64,000 nucleotides of DNA, taken from NCBI GenBank assembly GCA_947499735.1, contig CANMPP010000002.1, positions 186,001 to 250,000 on the forward strand. The letters are read 5' to 3'. The stretch comes from an uncultured Pelagimonas sp. GTDB taxonomy: Bacteria; Pseudomonadota; Alphaproteobacteria; Rhodobacterales; Rhodobacteraceae. Of this stretch, positions 17,303-27,348 are shown piece by piece; the stretch's first letter is position 1; each line of letters starts with the position of its first letter. The notes below the pieces were generated by a model. The model had not been told where the DNA came from and ran no database searches. It saw only the letters and a program-made list of their open reading frames with translations. The position numbers were made by a program, and so were the translations under genes.

Positions 17303-18253
17303 TCAGAACCGGATGCGTGGCGCCGGGCCCAAAGGGAAGGCGCTGAAATACATTGTTCCGTCTTTGAACGTTAGGGGTAGGTCCAGTGTGTTCTGATTGC
17401 CAGATAAGCCTGCCAAAAGGTTCAACCCACTTTCAACGGTTCCCGCGAAACGGGCTGGAATAATGCCAGCAGCGATTGCCTGGGCCAGCATGTCGCGCCA
17501 ATTGACGGCTTTGATCATAAGCCCGCCGCTGGGACGCCCTGTCGCGTCCAAATCCAGTGACCCGGCGATTTTCATTTCTAAACCTTCAGATTTGTATTCA
17601 GCCAAACGTATGACGATCCGCGTTGGTTGGGGGCGGGGGCCTTCTATGACAACTGCGCGAACTGTGCGATCAAAGCTGATATGGGCATCCAATTGCAGCT
17701 GATCCAATCTGGCCAAACTGGATGTCGCGGCATCTGATGTGGCGGACAGCCGATAGGTTTGCGGGTCGTCTTCATCAATCAGTAAAGCGGCGTTTAAATT
17801 GGCAAAGGCAAAGTTCTTTTGCGCGCTGTCAATGTTCAAAACCGGTGCTTCAGCCTTCATGCGCAGCAGTTGTCCTGTCGCGCTACCGACGACACTTGCG
17901 CGCATACCCTCGGATGTCACATCCCAAATGCGGTTATGGCCCGAGATACTTTGGCTGCTTGGAAAGGTGATGATTTGATGGGTTGGTTTGTAGACCAGCG
18001 CATGGCTTTGCAAAAAGGGGGCCTTCCACACCATTTGTGTTTGGGGATCGGCCAAAGTCACATCGCTGATCGTTAGGTCGACGCGATTGGGAAAACCGCG
18101 GACGCTAAGATCGCTATATTCCGTGACCCAACCCTGCTTTTCTTGTGATGTAAGCCATGTCTGAACAGCGCCTTTGATGACGAATGCGCTACCAAACCAG
18201 AAAAGGCCCCAAAGAGAGGCCAAAATGATCACAAAAATAGTCAGACGTTTCAT
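17303..18253 (-). CDS. DUF2125 domain-containing protein
   Basis: A 316-residue protein of the DUF2125 family, common in alphaproteobacteria and of unknown function. The N-terminus is an uncleaved signal anchor (LTIFVIILASLWGLFWFGSA), and the rest is a repetitive beta-rich domain facing the periplasm, with strand signatures such as GFPNRVDLTISDVTLAD and a central segment about the vector of lipid-transfer-like folds. The start at 18253 has AAAGGGG upstream. It is convergent with the ClpP-fold gene, with only eight bases between. No catalytic residues stand out. Confidence 0.85.
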   Translation of the reverse strand: MKRLTIFVIILASLWGLFWFGSAFVIKGAVQTWLTSQEKQGWVTEYSDLSVRGFPNRVDLTISDVTLADPQTQMVWKAPFLQSHALVYKPTHQIITFPSSQSISGHNRIWDVTSEGMRASVVGSATGQLLRMKAEAPVLNIDSAQKNFAFANLNAALLIDEDDPQTYRLSATSDAATSSLARLDQLQLDAHISFDRTVRAVVIEGPRPQPTRIVIRLAEYKSEGLEMKIAGSLDLDATGRPSGGLMIKAVNWRDMLAQAIAAGIIPARFAGTVESGLNLLAGLSGNQNTLDLPLTFKDGTMYFSAFPLGPAPRIRF

Positions 18254-18378
18254 GTCATGCCCCTTTCCCTGCCTTTAAAGCGTCTTTACAGCGGGCTGGG
18301 TTAAAGAACCAGATAACAGATCGGCATCTGCACCAACGTCAAAGGTGATGCAGGGCGAAAATGGGCAAAGGGACAAAT

Positions 18379-18906
18379 ATGGCGCTGTGGGTATTCGGAT
18401 ACGGATCGCTTTTGTGGAATCCGGGGTTTGAGGTCGCTGAAACCGTGCCCGCGCGTCTAACCGACTATTCGCGTAGCTTTTGTATGTGGTCGATCCACCA
18501 TCGGGGAACTGTGGAACATCCCGGTCTTGTATTGGCGCTGGATGCGCAAGAAGGTGCCGTTTGTGACGGCTTGGCCCTGCGTGCTGCAGATGGCAGCGAA
18601 GAGGCGACATTGGCCTATCTGCGTGAACGTGAATTGATTTCATCGGCCTATTTGGAAAAATGGCTTGATATCACCTTGCAGGATGGCCGCGCTGTGCAAT
18701 CCCTGACCTATGTGATTGATCCCGATCATGAACAACATACCGGTGAATTGCCGTTGGAAGAACAGGCGAATGTGATCGCTGGGGCCGTGGGTGATCGTGG
18801 TGCGAATACGGATTATTTGTTCAATACCGTAAATTTATTGGATGAAATGGGGATCATGGATGCAGACTTGCAATGGCTGAGGGCGCGTGTGCAGGATCTG
18901 ACATGA
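18379..18906 (+). CDS. ChaC-type glutathione-specific gamma-glutamylcyclotransferase
   Basis: About 175 residues. The ChaC family signature VFGYGSLLWNPGF is at the very N-terminus, and the later SAYLEKW segment and the helix near EEQANVIAGAVG fit the family. ChaC enzymes split glutathione to 5-oxoproline and Cys-Gly in the cytoplasm. The start at 18379 was chosen because AAAGGG lies six bases upstream and because ChaC proteins begin directly with this strand; an ATG at 18361 is the alternative. A glutathione S-transferase and a glyoxalase II gene elsewhere in the window share glutathione as substrate. Confidence 0.85.
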   Translation: MALWVFGYGSLLWNPGFEVAETVPARLTDYSRSFCMWSIHHRGTVEHPGLVLALDAQEGAVCDGLALRAADGSEEATLAYLRERELISSAYLEKWLDITLQDGRAVQSLTYVIDPDHEQHTGELPLEEQANVIAGAVGDRGANTDYLFNTVNLLDEMGIMDADLQWLRARVQDLT

Positions 18907-18978
18907 TTGCGCTTGGCAGGGTTTGGCCAAAAGTCTAGTTTCCAAGATAACGAAACAACAGATCCGGATTGATTAAGA

Positions 18979-20178
18979 ATGGCGCCTACGACGTTAGAGG
19001 CCGTGCCTCACTTTAACAGACCCGTTCGCCAAGCTGTCCTGATGTTGATTGTACTCGGGCTGTCTGGCTTTGGGGCATTTATAGCCTTGCCTCGGGTGTT
19101 GCCTGTCTTTTTGACCAATCTCTACCTGAATGGGTTTATCGTTTTCGTCTTCGCCATCGGCGTGATCGCGTGTTTCTATCAGGTGGTTCAGCTGACGGTT
19201 TCGGTCAATTGGATTGAACGGTTTATTGCGCTTGGCGAAGAGGGTGCGAAATCGCAGCCACCGCAAATGTTGGCCCCATTGGCCACCTTGATGCGGCGGC
19301 GTCATCAACGCATGCAGATCAACACAGCATCGACACAATCCATTCTCGATTCCGTTGCAACGCGGATTGATGAGGCACGTGAGATCACGCGGTATATTGT
19401 GTCCTTATTGATCTTTTTGGGCCTTTTGGGAACATTTTATGGTCTTGCAACGACCATTCCAGCGTTAGTCGACACAATTCGCGGCTTGGCTCCACAAGAA
19501 GGCGAAAGCGGATCAGAGGTGTTTGGCCGCCTTCTGGCAGGGCTGGATAGCCAATTGGGCGGCATGGGCGTGGCCTTTGCATCTTCGTTGCTGGGACTGG
19601 CGGCATCTTTGATTATTGGATTGCTTGAACTTTTTGCGGGGCACGGGCAAAACCGCTTCTACCGCGAATTAGAGGAATGGCTGTCGTCGATCACGCGGTT
19701 GGGGTTTTCAGGCGATGAAAACGGCCCTGATCTTGGGGCGGCTGGTGTTGTTCTGGACCGTATGGCAGAACAGATGGAACGCCTAGAACATCTGTTTGCG
19801 CAATCCGAGGCGGGTCGCAGCGATGTGGAAGGGCGTTTGGGGCAGCTGGCTGATGCGGTTGAACGCATGACCGAACGCATGGAAGCAACAGCACCGTCTG
19901 CCACATCTTTCGCGCGGATCGCGGAAGGACAGGAACGTCTTGCCGAGGTTCTGGCGAATAAAGAAGCGTCTGAAGGATTGGATGCGGAAAGTCGCATGCG
20001 TCTACGGTCGATCGATGTGCAGATGTTGCGGATCCTTGAAGAAATCGCAGCAGGGCGTCAAGAAAGCATGGCCGAGCTGCGTACCGATCTGGCCCATTTG
20101 ACCCGCGCCATTGGGCAATCGAATAAACCAACCGCGCCTGTTGGTATTCGCCCGAATATTCGCGATCAGGAAGGGTAA
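18979..20178 (+). CDS. MotA/TolQ/ExbB-like channel protein with long cytoplasmic tail
   Basis: A 399-residue membrane protein with four helices (about 18-37, 49-71, 138-160 and 195-220). Helices 3 and 4 match the MotA/TolQ/ExbB proton-channel fold, with the glycine-rich LLGTFYGLATTIPALVDTI segment. Residues 221-399 form a mostly helical cytoplasmic tail with coiled-coil character. This tail is unlike simple ExbB and recalls the ZorA subunit of Zorya. The next gene starts three bases later and carries the matching MotB-like subunit. I see no TonB, ZorC or ZorD partner nearby. Function is not known; a membrane motor that transmits force through the periplasm is the best guess. Confidence 0.8.
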   Translation: MAPTTLEAVPHFNRPVRQAVLMLIVLGLSGFGAFIALPRVLPVFLTNLYLNGFIVFVFAIGVIACFYQVVQLTVSVNWIERFIALGEEGAKSQPPQMLAPLATLMRRRHQRMQINTASTQSILDSVATRIDEAREITRYIVSLLIFLGLLGTFYGLATTIPALVDTIRGLAPQEGESGSEVFGRLLAGLDSQLGGMGVAFASSLLGLAASLIIGLLELFAGHGQNRFYRELEEWLSSITRLGFSGDENGPDLGAAGVVLDRMAEQMERLEHLFAQSEAGRSDVEGRLGQLADAVERMTERMEATAPSATSFARIAEGQERLAEVLANKEASEGLDAESRMRLRSIDVQMLRILEEIAAGRQESMAELRTDLAHLTRAIGQSNKPTAPVGIRPNIRDQEG

Positions 20179-20181
20179 GAC

Positions 20182-22137
20182 ATGGCTCTGTCACGTCGCA
20201 CTGGTGCGCGGTTTCAGGCCAATATCTGGCCGGGATTTGTGGATGCGATGACCGGCCTCTTGCTGGTGGTGATCTTTGTCTTGTCGATCTTTATCGTCAT
20301 GCAATTCGTGTTGAACGAAACGATCACGGATCAGGAAAGCACGCTTAGCGAACAGCAAAATGAATTGACCACGTTGAATTCCGAAATTGCCGCTTTGTCG
20401 CAGGCTTTGGGATTGCGGGAACAAGAGGTCGATACCCTGTCGAATGAGGTCGGGCGTCTGGAAACCACTTTGGGGTCGACCCAAAACGATTTGAACGCCG
20501 CACAGGCCTTGATCGCAAATTTGACGACGACAGCGGAAATACAAGCAACGCAATTGGCTGAAGCGGCCGACCAAATTACGGCTTTCGAAGCGCAAGTCGC
20601 GGGTTTGATCAGCGAACAGGATCGCCTCAGTCAGTCAGTTTCTGGGCTACAAGCCGAACGTGATGCTCAAGAGGCTGAGGCGGATTTGGCAGAGGCGCGC
20701 AAACAGGCGCTTGAAGCATTGGTTGAAGATCTTCGCGCACAAAATACGGATGCAGAGGGTCGGATTGCGGCCCTGGCATCGGAATTAAGCGATGCACAAG
20801 CAGACCTGTCTGAGGAAGAAGCACAGCGCCTAGCCGAGGCGGAAGCGGCAGCTGCATTGCGTGCGCGTTTGGAAAATGCGGATGCTGAGCTGACGGCGAT
20901 GACATTGTCTTTGGAAGAAGAGCGTCGCAAAGCAGAAGAAACCTTAACGCTTTTGGCGGCCGCGCGTGAGGCAGAGCAGGATCTGAATGCACGTTTGGCA
21001 GCTGCGTTGCTGGCCGATGAAACGGCCACACAGGTGCTACAAGATCAGATTGCCAACCAGGCTGCTGAGATCGCCGCATTGATTGCTGAACGAGATCAGT
21101 TGGCTTCAGGCGAAACATCTCTTGAAGCCCAAGCTTTGCAAATCCAAAATTTGCAAAGCGCGCTTGCTGAGGCTGAAGCAAGGTCAGACGCGCAGAGCGT
21201 GGATCTGCAGGCATTGCAAGAACGGATGGCCGCAGCTTTGGCTGAAAAGCTGGATATCGAGGCAAGCGTTGCTGAAACGCGGGATCGTCTGGCCGCTGCA
21301 TTGGCGGCAAAGCAGGCGGCAGAAGCCCAATTTGAGGCACAGTCGGTCGAACAAGAAACTCAACAAACCTTGCTGGCCGTGGCGCGCGATGAATTGGCGC
21401 AAAGTCGTGACCAGGTTACTGAAACTGAAAAACAGGCGGAGTTGCTGAACCAGCAAGTCGCGCAACTGCGCAATCAGTTGGGCCAATTGCAGGCCCTTTT
21501 GGACGATTCACAAGAACGCGATGCGGCAGCACAGGTGCAGTTGCAAAATCTCGGGTCTGATCTAAACGCAGCTTTAGCGCGGGCGGCGTCAGAGGAACGC
21601 AGACGTCGCCAAAGCGAAGAAGAAAAACGCAAATTGGAAGAGGCCGAACGCAAACGTTTGGAAGCCGAGAAAGAACAATTAGAGCAATACCGCTCTGATT
21701 TCTTTGGCCGTTTACGTCAGGTTTTGGGTGAAACCGAAGGTGTTCGGGTTGTTGGGGATCGTTTTGTTTTCAGCTCGGAAGTTCTGTTTGATATCGGCTC
21801 TGCGGACCTGTCCGTTGAGGGGCGGACAGAAATTGCGAAGGTCGCGGGGATCTTGCGCAACATATCTGCGGAAATTCCTGATGGTATCGATTGGATCATT
21901 CGCGTTGACGGTCACACCGATGACATCCCAATCTCGGGCGGCGTTTTTGCGGATAACTGGGAATTGAGCCAAGCCCGTGCTTTGTCTGTTGTACGGTTCA
22001 TGACCGGATCAGAAGGCATCCCGCCACAGCGCCTTTCTGCGAACGGTTTTGGGGAATATCAGCCGGTGAATTCCGCGGATACACCACAGGCGCGTGCCCA
22101 AAACCGTCGGATTGAATTGAAGCTGACCGAACGCTGA
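20182..22137 (+). CDS. MotB-like protein with periplasmic coiled coil and OmpA domain
   Basis: A 651-residue protein with three parts: one membrane helix (about 22-46), a very long coiled coil rich in Ala, Glu and Gln (about 48-510), and a C-terminal OmpA peptidoglycan-binding domain (about 520-651, DGHTDD at 576-581, RRIELKL at the end). Asp21, in GFVDAMTGLLLVV, sits where MotB has its channel aspartate. GGAAGGG precedes the ATG. With the upstream MotA-like protein it makes a possible ion-driven complex anchored to the cell wall at a distance set by the coiled coil. Similar coiled-coil OmpA proteins exist in related bacteria, but I know of no assigned role. Confidence 0.8.
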   Translation: MALSRRTGARFQANIWPGFVDAMTGLLLVVIFVLSIFIVMQFVLNETITDQESTLSEQQNELTTLNSEIAALSQALGLREQEVDTLSNEVGRLETTLGSTQNDLNAAQALIANLTTTAEIQATQLAEAADQITAFEAQVAGLISEQDRLSQSVSGLQAERDAQEAEADLAEARKQALEALVEDLRAQNTDAEGRIAALASELSDAQADLSEEEAQRLAEAEAAAALRARLENADAELTAMTLSLEEERRKAEETLTLLAAAREAEQDLNARLAAALLADETATQVLQDQIANQAAEIAALIAERDQLASGETSLEAQALQIQNLQSALAEAEARSDAQSVDLQALQERMAAALAEKLDIEASVAETRDRLAAALAAKQAAEAQFEAQSVEQETQQTLLAVARDELAQSRDQVTETEKQAELLNQQVAQLRNQLGQLQALLDDSQERDAAAQVQLQNLGSDLNAALARAASEERRRRQSEEEKRKLEEAERKRLEAEKEQLEQYRSDFFGRLRQVLGETEGVRVVGDRFVFSSEVLFDIGSADLSVEGRTEIAKVAGILRNISAEIPDGIDWIIRVDGHTDDIPISGGVFADNWELSQARALSVVRFMTGSEGIPPQRLSANGFGEYQPVNSADTPQARAQNRRIELKLTER

Positions 22138-22175
22138 TTTCTTCATTCGTCAGATTGGTACCTCTACCAAAAGAA

Positions 22176-22205
22176 ATATGCGCCGCATTTTGATGCAGCG
22201 CATAT
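22176..22205. terminator. Hairpin between convergent genes
   Basis: A 13-base inverted repeat with one mismatch (ATATGCGCCGCAT / ATGCAGCGCATAT) and a TTTG loop lies between the OmpA-like gene and clpA, which converge here. It has no clear run of T, so termination strength is uncertain. Confidence 0.5.
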
Positions 22206-22234
22206 GAAACGTTTAGATATTTACAGTTGGTGGA

Positions 22235-24568
22235 TTAGTCCGCCGTTAGCAGTGGGGGCTTTTTACTGCCCAGTCGCGGACTGTCTGGCCCGGACATATC
22301 CAAAACCAATTCGCCATCCTTGACGGATACTTTGACAATGCCGCCCTTGGCCAGTTTGCCAAATAGCAATTCCTCGGCCAGTGGCTTTTTGATATGCTCT
22401 TGAATGACACGGCCCAGCGGGCGCGCACCCATGAGTTCGTCATAACCTTCATTCGCAAGCCATTCTGCCGCAGGGCGGGTCAGTTCGATTGTCACGCCAC
22501 GGTCCAGAAGCTGGGCTTCAAGCTGCAGAACAAACTTTTCGACAACTTGCAGGATGGTATCTTTTGGCAGCGCTTGGAAGCTGATGACTGCATCCAAGCG
22601 GTTGCGGAATTCTGGCGTGAATGTCCGCTCGATTGCTGCTGTATCTTCGCCCTCGCGCCGGGTTCGACCGAAACCGATAGCCGCTTTTGCCATATCAGAT
22701 GCGCCTGCATTTGATGTCATGATCAAAATCACATTGCGGAAATCTACGGTACGGCCGTTGTGATCCGTCAATTTGCCTGCATCCATCACCTGCAACAGGA
22801 TGTTGAAGACATCTGGATGGGCCTTTTCGATTTCGTCCAACAACAAAACACAATGTGGGTGTTGATCCACGCCATCTGTCAAAAGACCGCCCTGATCAAA
22901 ACCGACATAGCCGGGAGGGGCACCAATCAGACGGGAAACCGCGTGTTTCTCCATATATTCGGACATGTCAAAGCGCAGCAGTTCAACACCCAAATTGTCC
23001 GCCAGCTGCGTTGCAACCTCGGTTTTACCAACACCGGTTGGACCCGCGAACAGATAGTTACCGATGGGCTTTTCGGGCTCTCGCAGACCGGCGCGGGCCA
23101 GTTTGATTGCTGAACATAGCGCCTCAACCGCATTGTCCTGACCAAAGACGACGCGTTTCAGCGTGGTTTCTAGATCTTTCAGTGTGGCGGCATCATCTTT
23201 GGAGACGTTTTTCGGTGGGATGCGCGCGATTTTCGCTACGACATCTTCAATTTCCTTTAGGCCAATCGTTTTGCGGCGTTTGGATTCCGCAATCAGATGT
23301 TGTGCCGCGCCCGCTTCATCGATCACGTCGATGGCTTTATCTGGCAATTTGCGATCATTGATATAGCGCGCAGACAGCTCCACCGCGCCTTTGATCGCGT
23401 CGGATGTGTATTTAATGCCGTGATGTTCTTCGAAATAGGGTTTCAAACCTTTCAGAATCTTCACGCTGTCATCCACAGACGGTTCGCTGACATCGATTTT
23501 TTGGAACCGGCGGGAAAGGGCGCGGTCTTTTTCGAAATGTTGGCGGAACTCTTTGTACGTCGTAGATCCCATCGTGCGCAACTTGCCGCCCTGCAGGGCT
23601 GGCTTTAGCAGGTTGGATGCATCCATGGCACCGCCTGATGTCGCGCCTGCGCCAATCACTGTGTGAATTTCGTCGATAAACAGAACTGCGTCTGGGTGAT
23701 CTTCCAGTTCCGTTACCACAGCTTTCAGGCGCTCTTCGAAATCGCCACGGTAACGGGTGCCAGCCAAAAGCGCGCCCATGTCTAGGGAATAGATGGTGGT
23801 TTCGCTTAGGACCTCGGGCGTTTCACCAGCAACGATTTTTCGTGCCAAACCTTCTGCAATCGCAGTTTTGCCAACGCCGGGATCCCCGACCAGCAGCGGG
23901 TTGTTCTTACGGCGGCGGCAGAGAACCTGAATGCAGCGCTCGACCTCAGAGGATCGCCCGATCAAAGGATCGACATCGCCTTCGCGCGATTTGGCATTCA
24001 AATCGACGCAATATTTGGCCAGCGCTGATTCTTTTTCATTGTCACCCGAAGAGGGTTCTGCGCCGTTGTTGAGATTTTCGTCGCCTTCAGGTGTGCCCTG
24101 TACAGACCGATTCTCATCGTATGCAGCATCTTTGGCGACGCCATGTGCGATGAAATTGACCGCGTCATAGCGCGTCATGTCCTGATCTTGCAGGAAATAG
24201 GCCGCATTAGATTCGCGTTCGGCAAAGATCGCAACAAGGACATTCGCGCCAGTTACGTCAGTGCGGCCAGAGCTTTGAACATGGATCGCAGCGCGTTGCA
24301 CAACCCGTTGAAATGCTGCGGTTGGTACGGCTTCTGATCCTTCGACCTCTGTCACCAGATTGGACAGATCATCATCAATGAATTCCACAAGCGTAGTGCG
24401 TAATTCATCTGTATCCACCGAACAGGCCTTCATCACGCGCAAAGCATCTGGTTCGTCGATAAGGGCCAGCAGCAAATGCTCTAGCGTTGCAAATTCATGG
24501 CTGCGTGCATTGGCTGATGCCAAAGCGGCATGAATTGCTTGTTCCAGCGTGTTTGAAAATGAAGGCAT
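22235..24568 (-). CDS. clpA: ATP-dependent Clp protease ATP-binding subunit ClpA
   Basis: A 777-residue AAA+ unfoldase that feeds proteins to ClpP. It has the N-terminal Clp-N repeat (starting [17 protein letters not shown]), the first ATPase domain ([14 protein letters not shown]) and the second ([14 protein letters not shown]), followed by a D2-small domain ending in an unremarkable tail. The IGL/IGF loop for ClpP docking is expected near [11 protein letters not shown] of the second domain. It lies downstream of gloB on the same strand with a 175-base gap. No clpS frame is present in the gap; in many relatives clpS sits just before clpA. The adaptor gene must be elsewhere or absent. Confidence 0.96.
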   Translation of the reverse strand: MPSFSNTLEQAIHAALASANARSHEFATLEHLLLALIDEPDALRVMKACSVDTDELRTTLVEFIDDDLSNLVTEVEGSEAVPTAAFQRVVQRAAIHVQSSGRTDVTGANVLVAIFAERESNAAYFLQDQDMTRYDAVNFIAHGVAKDAAYDENRSVQGTPEGDENLNNGAEPSSGDNEKESALAKYCVDLNAKSREGDVDPLIGRSSEVERCIQVLCRRRKNNPLLVGDPGVGKTAIAEGLARKIVAGETPEVLSETTIYSLDMGALLAGTRYRGDFEERLKAVVTELEDHPDAVLFIDEIHTVIGAGATSGGAMDASNLLKPALQGGKLRTMGSTTYKEFRQHFEKDRALSRRFQKIDVSEPSVDDSVKILKGLKPYFEEHHGIKYTSDAIKGAVELSARYINDRKLPDKAIDVIDEAGAAQHLIAESKRRKTIGLKEIEDVVAKIARIPPKNVSKDDAATLKDLETTLKRVVFGQDNAVEALCSAIKLARAGLREPEKPIGNYLFAGPTGVGKTEVATQLADNLGVELLRFDMSEYMEKHAVSRLIGAPPGYVGFDQGGLLTDGVDQHPHCVLLLDEIEKAHPDVFNILLQVMDAGKLTDHNGRTVDFRNVILIMTSNAGASDMAKAAIGFGRTRREGEDTAAIERTFTPEFRNRLDAVISFQALPKDTILQVVEKFVLQLEAQLLDRGVTIELTRPAAEWLANEGYDELMGARPLGRVIQEHIKKPLAEELLFGKLAKGGIVKVSVKDGELVLDMSGPDSPRLGSKKPPLLTAD

Positions 24569-24743
24569 GGTCGGTTCCTTCCGTATGAGCCACCCGGTAT
24601 TCTGAGAAGCATTACCTGACTATGTTAAAGTTTGGTCGATTACGGGCCGTCTTCAAGGGTTTTCTTCAAAAAGATTGGTCACAATCCAAAGTTAGGGACG
24701 TGATTTGCTGTTTTTCTTCTGGATATGCCCGATTCTTGACGCG

Positions 24744-25523
24744 TTAAAATTTATCTTTGCGCGCACGAATTTCGGCAAAAACCTCGGCATCGGTGCTGGT
24801 TTGCATCCCTAATGCGACTTTCACATGGTCCAGATCAGCCCGAAGAAAGGGGTTTGTCGCCTTTTCCAACCCCAGAGTCGCCTGCGCTGTTGGAATGCCG
24901 TCGGCGCATTTTTGGACGATGTCGTCAAATCTGGTTTTCAGGTCAACGTTGTCTGGTTCGATTGTCAGGGCGAATTTGGCGTTCCCGCTGGTATATTCAT
25001 GGCCGGAATAGGCCACTGTTTCATCGGGCTGCGCCATCAATTTGCACATACTGTCCCACATCATATCTGGGGTGCCTTCAAACAAGCGTCCACAGCCCAA
25101 GGCCATTAGGCTATCGCCTGTGAAAACGGCGGCTGCGTCTGCAAAATAAAAGGCGATATGCCCTAATGTATGTCCTGGAACGTGAATGACCTGTAGATCT
25201 GGCACCCCGGGTAGCTCAGGAAACTGGCCTTCTTTTAGCGCGAAATCGAGCTTGGGCATTTTGTCTTCTTCTGCCTTCGGTCCGATGACCGGGCAGGGGT
25301 GTTTTTCCAAAATCGCATCTACCCCGTCGACATGATCGTAATGGTGATGGGTCAAAAGAATCGCGGTCAGCTGAATATTCGCGTCATTTAATGCCGAGAG
25401 AATCGGTTCAGCCTCTGGCGCGTCGATCAGGCAGGCCGTGTCAGGTCCAACCAAGACATATGCATAATTGTCAGACAGGCAGGGGATTGTGATGATTTCA
25501 AATCCTGGGGTTTCGCGTGCCAT
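24744..25523 (-). CDS. gloB: Hydroxyacylglutathione hydrolase (glyoxalase II)
   Basis: A 259-residue metallo-beta-lactamase fold enzyme that hydrolyses S-D-lactoylglutathione to lactate and glutathione. The metal motif is His59-x-His61-x-Asp63-His64 (THHHYDHVDG). Further ligands are suggested by HVPGHTLGHIAFY and the DSLMALGCGRLFEG motif, and by SGHEYTSGN. Length matches the bacterial GloB. It is divergent from a methyltransferase gene, with 64 bases between the two starts. It lies upstream of clpA but the long gap suggests separate transcripts. Confidence 0.95.
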   Translation of the reverse strand: MARETPGFEIITIPCLSDNYAYVLVGPDTACLIDAPEAEPILSALNDANIQLTAILLTHHHYDHVDGVDAILEKHPCPVIGPKAEEDKMPKLDFALKEGQFPELPGVPDLQVIHVPGHTLGHIAFYFADAAAVFTGDSLMALGCGRLFEGTPDMMWDSMCKLMAQPDETVAYSGHEYTSGNAKFALTIEPDNVDLKTRFDDIVQKCADGIPTAQATLGLEKATNPFLRADLDHVKVALGMQTSTDAEVFAEIRARKDKF

Positions 25524-25587
25524 GGTCTTTTTCTCCGGCCCTAGATATCTCTATGGTACAGAGAACCCTATATAAGAGGCGGCTGCA

Positions 25588-26334
25588 ATGTATCTTGATG
25601 TGCGGGAGTTGCGCGATTTTTATTATCGCAGTGCGCTTGGGCGCGCGGCGCAGCGTCAGATCCGTTCGCAGATGTTGCAATTTTGGCCTCATGCCGATCG
25701 TCAAAATGTGGCGGGCTTTGGGTTCACTGCGCCTTTGCTGCGCCCCTATATCAATCATTCAAGACGTGTCGTGGGATTGATGCCTGCGCAACAAGGCGTG
25801 ATGCATGCCCCTTACAATGCGCCCAATGTGTCTGTCCTGTGTGAAGAAACCCGGTGGCCATTGGAAACAGGGCATATTGACCGTCTTGTGTTGATGCATG
25901 GCCTTGAAACCAGCGAACGCGCCTCAGATTTGTTGGATGAATGCTATCGTGTTCTGGGGCCGGGTGGAGAGCTGTTGGTGATTGTGCCGAACCGCTCTGG
26001 GCTATGGGCGCAATCGGATCGCACACCATTCGGATATGGTCGGCCGTATTCCCGCAGTCAGTTAGAGCAATTTCTAAAGGATCACGATTTCATTCCGCAG
26101 GCGCATGTTTCGGTCCTGTATCAACCGCCATCGTCCCGGCGGTTTTGGATGAAAACGGCCCCGATTTGGGAAAGAATTGGTCGGGCTGTGCCGGGTGTTT
26201 CAGGGGGCGTCAGTATGATGTTGGCATCCAAGCGCACGCCACCTCGGCGGCGTGGGTTAGAACAAAAGGCATATGTCCTCAATCCGCTGGATGTATTGAC
26301 GCCGCGCCCATCAAGTGAGCCAAAGGCAATCTGA
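25588..26334 (+). CDS. SAM-dependent methyltransferase
   Basis: A 248-residue class I methyltransferase. The core order is recognisable: a first strand around [13 protein letters not shown], then [29 protein letters not shown] at the position of motif II, and [17 protein letters not shown]. The later part ([16 protein letters not shown]) looks like the substrate side. The glycine motif is weak, so SAM binding is inferred from the overall pattern. It is a common neighbour of gloB in related genomes, which hints at a linked function that is not known. The divergent gap of 64 bases to gloB must hold both promoters. Confidence 0.8.
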   Translation: MYLDVRELRDFYYRSALGRAAQRQIRSQMLQFWPHADRQNVAGFGFTAPLLRPYINHSRRVVGLMPAQQGVMHAPYNAPNVSVLCEETRWPLETGHIDRLVLMHGLETSERASDLLDECYRVLGPGGELLVIVPNRSGLWAQSDRTPFGYGRPYSRSQLEQFLKDHDFIPQAHVSVLYQPPSSRRFWMKTAPIWERIGRAVPGVSGGVSMMLASKRTPPRRRGLEQKAYVLNPLDVLTPRPSSEPKAI

Positions 26335-26787
26335 ACAGATTTTTGGATGTTTATTCAGTTCTGAGGTTTGAATATTCCGAGGCACTGAGCGGTTTTGTTG
26401 GGAATCAGCTTCGTGGAATTGATTCCAAGCGGTACATTCTGAAAAGTGAAATGAATGGTTCAGTTTCGTGGTTGAACCGGGTCCAAAATATCCACAGAAG
26501 TCAGCGATTCGAAACATCCTGCTGCCTAAGGTCACGAAATGGTTAAAAAACTGCCCTATTTATTTGCGTCGTGGCCGTCATAGCGGATGGTGTTCGACCA
26601 ATCGGGGGTTTGTCTTTGGCAGAAGCGCTAAATTCTTTAAAAATCCTCAATCATATTGCGACGTGTGGAGCACTCTGCTAGGACCGCGAACAATTTGATC
26701 GTTCCGGGATGTTTCCGGGACTTGGATACTTTCGAAGTGCTGGTTCAACTCGGTACACTTCGGAGGTTTAACTACGGAAGGGCGGAC
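26335..26787. promoter_or_regulatory. 453-base leader region before atpH, with possible promoter
   Basis: This gap holds no convincing gene. Reading frames here are short or run into the operon. A possible promoter is TTGCGA at 26656-26661, 17 bases before TAGGAC at 26679-26684. No known riboswitch or small RNA was recognised. The region is unusually long for a gap ahead of a core operon and may carry growth-rate control. The promoter assignment is weak. Confidence 0.35.
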
Positions 26788-27348
26788 GTGTCTGAATCAG
26801 CTTCGATTTCCTCCGGCATCGCCGAGCGCTATGCCACCGCTGTTTTCGAGATCGCAAAAGAGGCCGGTACTCTTTCAGATCTTGAAAGCAATGTTGCAGA
26901 CCTCTCCACAGCTTTAACTGACAGTGATGATCTATCTACTTTGATCAGCTCTCCAGTTTATACGCGTGGGGAACAGGGTGCAGCTATGTCAGCGGTTGCA
27001 CAAAAGATGGGTTTGATGCCAGCAATGCAAAACGTGCTGGGTCTGATGGCATCCAAACGCCGTTTGTTTGCACTGCCACAACTGGCAGAGCAGCTGACAG
27101 CAATGATTGCCGCCGAAAAAGGCGAAGTCACGGCAGAAGTCAGCGCTGCGAAAGCTTTGACAAAAACGCAGTCTGCTGCGTTGGCGAAGACGCTGAAAGC
27201 CAAGTTTGGCAAAGAAATTACTTTGAATGTGACCGTTGATGAAAGCCTCATCGGCGGTCTTGTCGTAAAGGTGGGTTCGGTCATGGTCGATAGCTCGATC
27301 AAGGCTAAACTCAACTCCCTCCAGAATGCTATGAAAGAGGTCGGATAA
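26788..27348 (+). CDS. atpH: ATP synthase F1 subunit delta
   Basis: A 186-residue delta (OSCP-like) subunit that joins the F1 head to the peripheral stalk. The N-terminus ISSGIAERYATAVFEIAKEAGT is typical of alphaproteobacterial AtpH. The GTG at 26788 is chosen because GGAAGG lies six bases upstream; a longer frame starting at 26656 has no family similarity. The stop at 27348 is directly followed by the atpA ATG. It is the first gene of atpHAGDC; the F0 genes are not next to it, as is normal in alphaproteobacteria. Confidence 0.95.
   Translation: MSESASISSGIAERYATAVFEIAKEAGTLSDLESNVADLSTALTDSDDLSTLISSPVYTRGEQGAAMSAVAQKMGLMPAMQNVLGLMASKRRLFALPQLAEQLTAMIAAEKGEVTAEVSAAKALTKTQSAALAKTLKAKFGKEITLNVTVDESLIGGLVVKVGSVMVDSSIKAKLNSLQNAMKEVG

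Noticed and set aside
18979-22137. A Zorya anti-phage system
   Set aside because: Only ZorA/ZorB-like parts are present; no ZorC, ZorD or ZorE gene is adjacent, so a defence label is not supported.
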